Assembly (NCBI GenBank): GCA_903934745.1 | Contig: CAIZOZ010000121.1 | Span: 1-16,636 of the forward strand | Reading direction: 5' to 3' | DNA length: 16,636 nucleotides | DNA from: an uncultured cyanobacterium | GTDB lineage: Bacteria > Cyanobacteriota > Cyanobacteriia > PCC-6307 > Cyanobiaceae | In this document: positions 14,030-16,636 of the stretch, one piece after another | Position numbering within the stretch: position 1 is the stretch's first letter | Layout of the letters: each line of letters opens with the position of its first letter | Made by a program: the position numbers and the translations under genes | The notes under the pieces: generated by a model | What the model was told of the DNA's origin: nothing | The model's input: the letters and a program-made list of their open reading frames with translations, nothing else | Databases searched by the model: none

Positions 14030-15418
14030 GTGACCCGCTCGGATTCCAGTCTTGGCCCCGTGGCCCTTCAGGCCGAGGCCACCGCCGTAACCACGCCGCT
14101 CTGGCGCCGCCCGATCGTGCTGGGGGGTGTGGCCCTGCTGGCCGGTGACGGCCTAATCCAGCTGCTGCATCTCGAGGGGGGATCGCTACTGGGAATCGGT
14201 GCCCTGGCCGGGGGCTGGTGGCTGCTGTCACGGCGACGGCGCCCCGTGACGCCACAGCTGCCGCTGGACCTGGAGGGCTGGATCAGCCGCTGTGATGCGG
14301 TGATTGGCCAGTTCGAGCGCCTCGATCAGACGGGCGGCAGCGACCAACAGCAGCGGCGCCAGGAGCTGGAAACCCTCAGCACCAACCTGGCTCGCCAGGA
14401 GCTGGCCGTTGCCCTGGCGGGCTGTCGTCTGCCAGCTGCGGAGCTGCAGCCCCGCTTTGCCGAGGCCCTGCGCGGCAAACGTCATCTACGCCTGCACTGG
14501 GGGGAGCCGCTGCCCAGCAAAAGCGCCGATTGGCGCTGGCCGCTGGCCCTGGAGCAGGCCGATGGCCTGCTGTTTCATCTGCATCTGCCCCTCAGTGCCG
14601 CCGATCTGCTCTGGCTGCAATCCCAAGCCAACCGTCAGTCAGCTGGTCACAGCCAACCGATCTGGTTGCTGATCCAGGCACCGCTGCCGCCGGATCGTGT
14701 CGGGCTGGTAGAGGAGCTGGCCAGCCAGTGGTCCGCGCTTGATCCCGACCGGGTGCTGCTGTGGGATGGCAGCGAACAGGCCCTGGCCTTGGCCCTGGAG
14801 CCGCTGGCCCTGTGGCTGGCGCGGCGCGGCCAGCAGCTGCGCAACACCACGGCGCTGCGCAGTTTTGAGCACCTGCATGGCCGCTGGCAGGCTGATCTGG
14901 AGCTGTTGCGGCGGCGCGAGTGGCAGGGCCTGCAGCAGCGAACCCAATGGATCGTGGCGGCCGGTGTTTTTGCTTCACCGCTGCCCAGCGTTGATCTGGT
15001 GGTGCTGGCGATCGCCAATGGCCTGATGCTGCAGGAGATGGCCCGCCTCTGGGACTGCCCCTGGAGCCTGGAGCAACTGCGCGCCGCCGCCACCGAACTG
15101 GGCCGCGCCGCCCTGGCCCAGGGGCTGGTGGAGTGGAGCAGCCAGGCGCTGCTGGCGGTGCTGAAGCTGCATGGCGCCACCTGGCTGGTGGCGGGGGCGG
15201 TGCAGGCCCTGAGCGCGGCCTACCTGACCCGGGTGGTGGGCCGGGCCATGGCCGATGTACTGGCCCAGTCCTGCGGGGTGAGTGAACCCGATCTGGAGCT
15301 GATCCGCCGGCGGGCCGCGGTGCTGGTGGCCGAGGCGGCCGAGAGCGAAAAGCTCAACTGGAGTGGCTTTGTCAACCAGGGCCGGCTGTGGCTACAGCAA
15401 CAGCCTGCGGCGGCCTGA
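14030..15418 (+). CDS. DUF697-type membrane protein with a degenerate GTPase-like central domain
   Basis: This 462-residue protein has three parts. Residues 28-67 form two membrane helices (PIVLGGVALLAG and LLGIGALAGGWWLL) closed by a RRRR basic cluster. Residues 80-300 look like a GTPase-type fold without its motifs: a strand-then-glycine (LAVALAG, 125-131) where a P-loop would start, but no GKS/T; an ADGLLFHLHLPLSAAD segment like the central strand and following helix; and IWLLIQAPL where NKxD would be expected. Residues 300-455 match the DUF697/YcjF-like helical membrane region, including the conserved-looking QALSAAYLTRVVG and EKLNWSGFVNQ. The start is GTG at 14030. It is on the same strand as psbA, 189 bases upstream. 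Related cyanobacterial proteins often pair DUF697 with an active GTPase; the loss here is my reading and would make this a non-hydrolysing scaffold. Confidence 0.75.
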   Translation: MTRSDSSLGPVALQAEATAVTTPLWRRPIVLGGVALLAGDGLIQLLHLEGGSLLGIGALAGGWWLLSRRRRPVTPQLPLDLEGWISRCDAVIGQFERLDQTGGSDQQQRRQELETLSTNLARQELAVALAGCRLPAAELQPRFAEALRGKRHLRLHWGEPLPSKSADWRWPLALEQADGLLFHLHLPLSAADLLWLQSQANRQSAGHSQPIWLLIQAPLPPDRVGLVEELASQWSALDPDRVLLWDGSEQALALALEPLALWLARRGQQLRNTTALRSFEHLHGRWQADLELLRRREWQGLQQRTQWIVAAGVFASPLPSVDLVVLAIANGLMLQEMARLWDCPWSLEQLRAAATELGRAALAQGLVEWSSQALLAVLKLHGATWLVAGAVQALSAAYLTRVVGRAMADVLAQSCGVSEPDLELIRRRAAVLVAEAAESEKLNWSGFVNQGRLWLQQQPAAA

Positions 15419-15443
15419 GCCCATCTGCGCCGGCCTGAGCCCA
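15411..15443. repeat. 13-base direct repeat spanning the DUF697 stop codon
   Basis: CGGCCTGAGCCCA occurs at 15411-15423 and again at 15431-15443, 20 bases apart. The first copy contains the TGA stop of the DUF697 gene (15416-15418). The second continues into GCCC-AATC-GGGC, a four-base-pair hairpin with a four-base loop, which could help end the transcript but lacks a T-run. Confidence 0.6.
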
Positions 15444-15455
15444 ATCGGGCCCCGC

Positions 15456-15493
15456 ATAACTTCAAATAACTTCATGAATGAATCTGACGATTC
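15456..15493. promoter_or_regulatory. Candidate regulator binding region upstream of psbA
   Basis: ATAACTTCA occurs at 15456-15464 and 15466-15474, a start-to-start distance of 10 bases, about one DNA turn. It is followed by the palindrome TTCATGAA (15471-15478) and the inverted repeat GAATC-TGAC-GATTC (15480-15493). Ten-base-phased direct repeats are the usual site layout for OmpR-family response regulators, and in cyanobacteria RpaB controls psbA through such sites (HLR1). The bases here do not match the HLR1 consensus, so only the architecture supports the idea. Confidence 0.4.
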
Positions 15494-15536
15494 TCGTGCA
15501 CCTTTGAAGGAAACGAGCGGCGTCAAGATTCCGCCA

Positions 15537-15542
15537 TAGCAT
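15537..15542 (+). promoter_or_regulatory. Candidate psbA -10 element
   Basis: TAGCAT matches the -10 consensus at four of six positions and would give a leader of roughly 58 bases. No -35 lies at the right distance; TTGAAG at 15504-15509 is 27 bases away, too far for a standard pair. The call is tentative. Confidence 0.3.
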
Positions 15543-15607
15543 CAAAAAATCCTTGGTGAATGATTCGCCATGGGACTCCATCCAGTCCACACCCTCGCTC
15601 TTTTGCC

Positions 15608-16636
15608 ATGACCACTGCCATTCGCAGCGGCCGCACCGGAAGCTGGGAAAGCTTCTGCCAGTGGGTCTCATCCACCAACAACCGTATTTATATCGGTTGG
15701 TTCGGTGTGCTGATGATCCCCTGCCTCTTGGCGGCCACCATTTGCTTCGTTGTGGCCTTCATCGCCGCCCCCCCCGTCGATATCGACGGCATCCGTGAGC
15801 CCGTGGCCGGCAGCCTGCTCTACGGCAACAACATCATCTCCGGCGCGGTGGTTCCCTCCAGCAACGCCATCGGCCTGCACTTCTACCCGATCTGGGAAGC
15901 CGCCAGCCTTGATGAGTGGCTCTACAACGGTGGCCCCTATCAATTGGTGGTGTTCCACTTCCTGATCGGCATCTCCGCCTACATGGGCCGCCAATGGGAG
16001 CTCTCCTACCGGCTCGGCATGCGCCCCTGGATCTGCGTTGCCTACAGCGCACCGCTATCGGCCGCCTTCGCTGTCTTCCTGATCTATCCGTTTGGTCAGG
16101 GTTCGTTCTCCGATGGCATGCCGCTCGGCATCTCCGGCACCTTCAACTTCATGCTGGTGTTCCAGGCCGAGCACAACATCCTGATGCACCCCTTCCACAT
16201 GCTGGGGGTGGCCGGTGTCTTCGGTGGCAGCCTGTTCTCCGCCATGCATGGCTCCCTGGTGACCAGTTCGCTGGTGCGTGAAACCACGGAGACCGAGTCC
16301 CTGAACTACGGCTACAAGTTCGGCCAGGAAGAGGAGACCTACAACATCGTGGCCGCCCACGGTTACTTCGGTCGCCTGATCTTCCAATACGCCTCCTTCA
16401 ACAACAGCCGCAGCCTGCACTTCTTGCTGGCTGGCTGGCCCGTGGTGGGCATCTGGTTCACCTCCATGGGCATCAGCACCATGGCCTTCAACCTCAATGG
16501 CTTCAACTTCAACCAGTCGATTCTGGATTCCCAGGGCCGGGTGGTGAACACCTGGGCCGATCTGATCAACCGCGCCAACCTCGGCATCGAAGTGATGCAC
16601 GAGCGCAATGCTCACAACTTCCCGCTGGATCTGGCC
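15608..16636 (+). CDS. psbA: Photosystem II protein D1, 3' end cut by the window
   Basis: D1 is a core reaction-centre subunit of photosystem II in the thylakoid membrane. It binds P680, pheophytin, the exchangeable quinone QB and most of the Mn4CaO5 cluster. The 343 visible codons are unmistakable D1: five membrane helices, tyrosine Z (Y160 here, canonical Y161) in FLIYPFGQGS, D169 (canonical 170) in SFSDG, H189 (canonical 190) in FQAEH, the QB loop and the MHERNAHNFPLDLA end with the Mn ligands. Numbering is one below the 360-residue standard. The residue at canonical position 130 is Gln (Q129 here, in MGRQWELS), the D1:1 or low-light type. The window ends exactly at the mature C terminus (canonical A344), so only the short extension cleaved by CtpA is missing. 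ATG at 15608 gives the conserved MTT start; an in-frame ATG 48 bases upstream also exists. Confidence 0.99.
   Translation, partial: MTTAIRSGRTGSWESFCQWVSSTNNRIYIGWFGVLMIPCLLAATICFVVAFIAAPPVDIDGIREPVAGSLLYGNNIISGAVVPSSNAIGLHFYPIWEAASLDEWLYNGGPYQLVVFHFLIGISAYMGRQWELSYRLGMRPWICVAYSAPLSAAFAVFLIYPFGQGSFSDGMPLGISGTFNFMLVFQAEHNILMHPFHMLGVAGVFGGSLFSAMHGSLVTSSLVRETTETESLNYGYKFGQEEETYNIVAAHGYFGRLIFQYASFNNSRSLHFLLAGWPVVGIWFTSMGISTMAFNLNGFNFNQSILDSQGRVVNTWADLINRANLGIEVMHERNAHNFPLDLA

Noticed and set aside
12504..14033. A 509-codon plus-strand frame opposite the trpS 5' end, the ribbon-helix-helix-like gene and the 176-residue gene.
   Set aside because: Its translation is Arg/Pro/Ala-rich with no recognisable domain, while the minus-strand reading gives TrpS and two coherent proteins.
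1236..15015. Cyanobacterial HIP1 octamers GCGATCGC at 1236-1243, 2016-2023 and 15008-15015.
   Set aside because: Three in 16.6 kb is only a few times the chance expectation at this GC content and far from the density of HIP1-rich genomes. All lie inside coding DNA.
15553..15798. An 81-codon frame starting with TTG in the psbA leader and running into psbA.
   Set aside because: It overlaps D1 out of frame, has no ribosome binding site and shows no recognisable protein features.

Overview
The window looks like the chromosome of a GC-rich unicellular picocyanobacterium of the Cyanobium/Synechococcus type. The evidence is a psbA gene for photosystem II protein D1, an NdhD subunit of the cyanobacterial NDH-1 complex, a threonyl-tRNA synthetase without the TGS domain (as in cyanobacteria), strongly GC-rich third codon positions and few Shine-Dalgarno sequences. 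The assignment to this group is an inference; the exact genus cannot be read from the window. I see no tRNA, rRNA, CRISPR array, insertion sequence or prophage gene. Nearly all the DNA is tightly packed core genes.

Layout. (1) 11-2903, plus strand, a compact run: ROK-family sugar kinase, proA (proline synthesis) and a small alpha/beta hydrolase, 7 and 15 bases apart. (2) 2910-10778, minus strand, transcribed in the order thrS, glk, thrB, ndhD, M3 oligopeptidase; it meets block 1 tail to tail with 6 bases between the stops. Threonine appears twice here: ThrB makes its direct precursor and ThrS charges it. (3) 11044-11496, plus strand, a small TM2-domain membrane protein divergent from thrS and convergent with trpS. 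(4) 11513-13887, minus strand, three closely spaced genes: an unknown 176-residue protein, a ribbon-helix-helix-like protein with long low-complexity arms, and trpS. (5) 14030-15418, plus strand, a DUF697 membrane protein whose central domain looks like a GTPase that has lost its nucleotide-binding motifs. (6) 15608 to the window end, psbA, cut after 343 codons, exactly at the mature C terminus of D1, preceded by an AT-richer regulatory region with a 10-base-phased direct repeat.

Most genes are ordinary housekeeping genes. The most unusual signal cuts across them: in-frame tandem repeats with a 15-base (five-residue) period lie in two unrelated proteins (the M3 oligopeptidase insert, and both the N- and C-terminal arms of the ribbon-helix-helix-like protein), with a weaker trace in the N-terminal extension of ThrS. 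Other points of interest are a ROK kinase missing three of its four zinc ligands, two glucokinase-type genes about 7 kb apart, the pseudo-GTPase beside psbA, and an in-frame upstream ATG in the psbA leader. No clearly new multi-gene system is visible.
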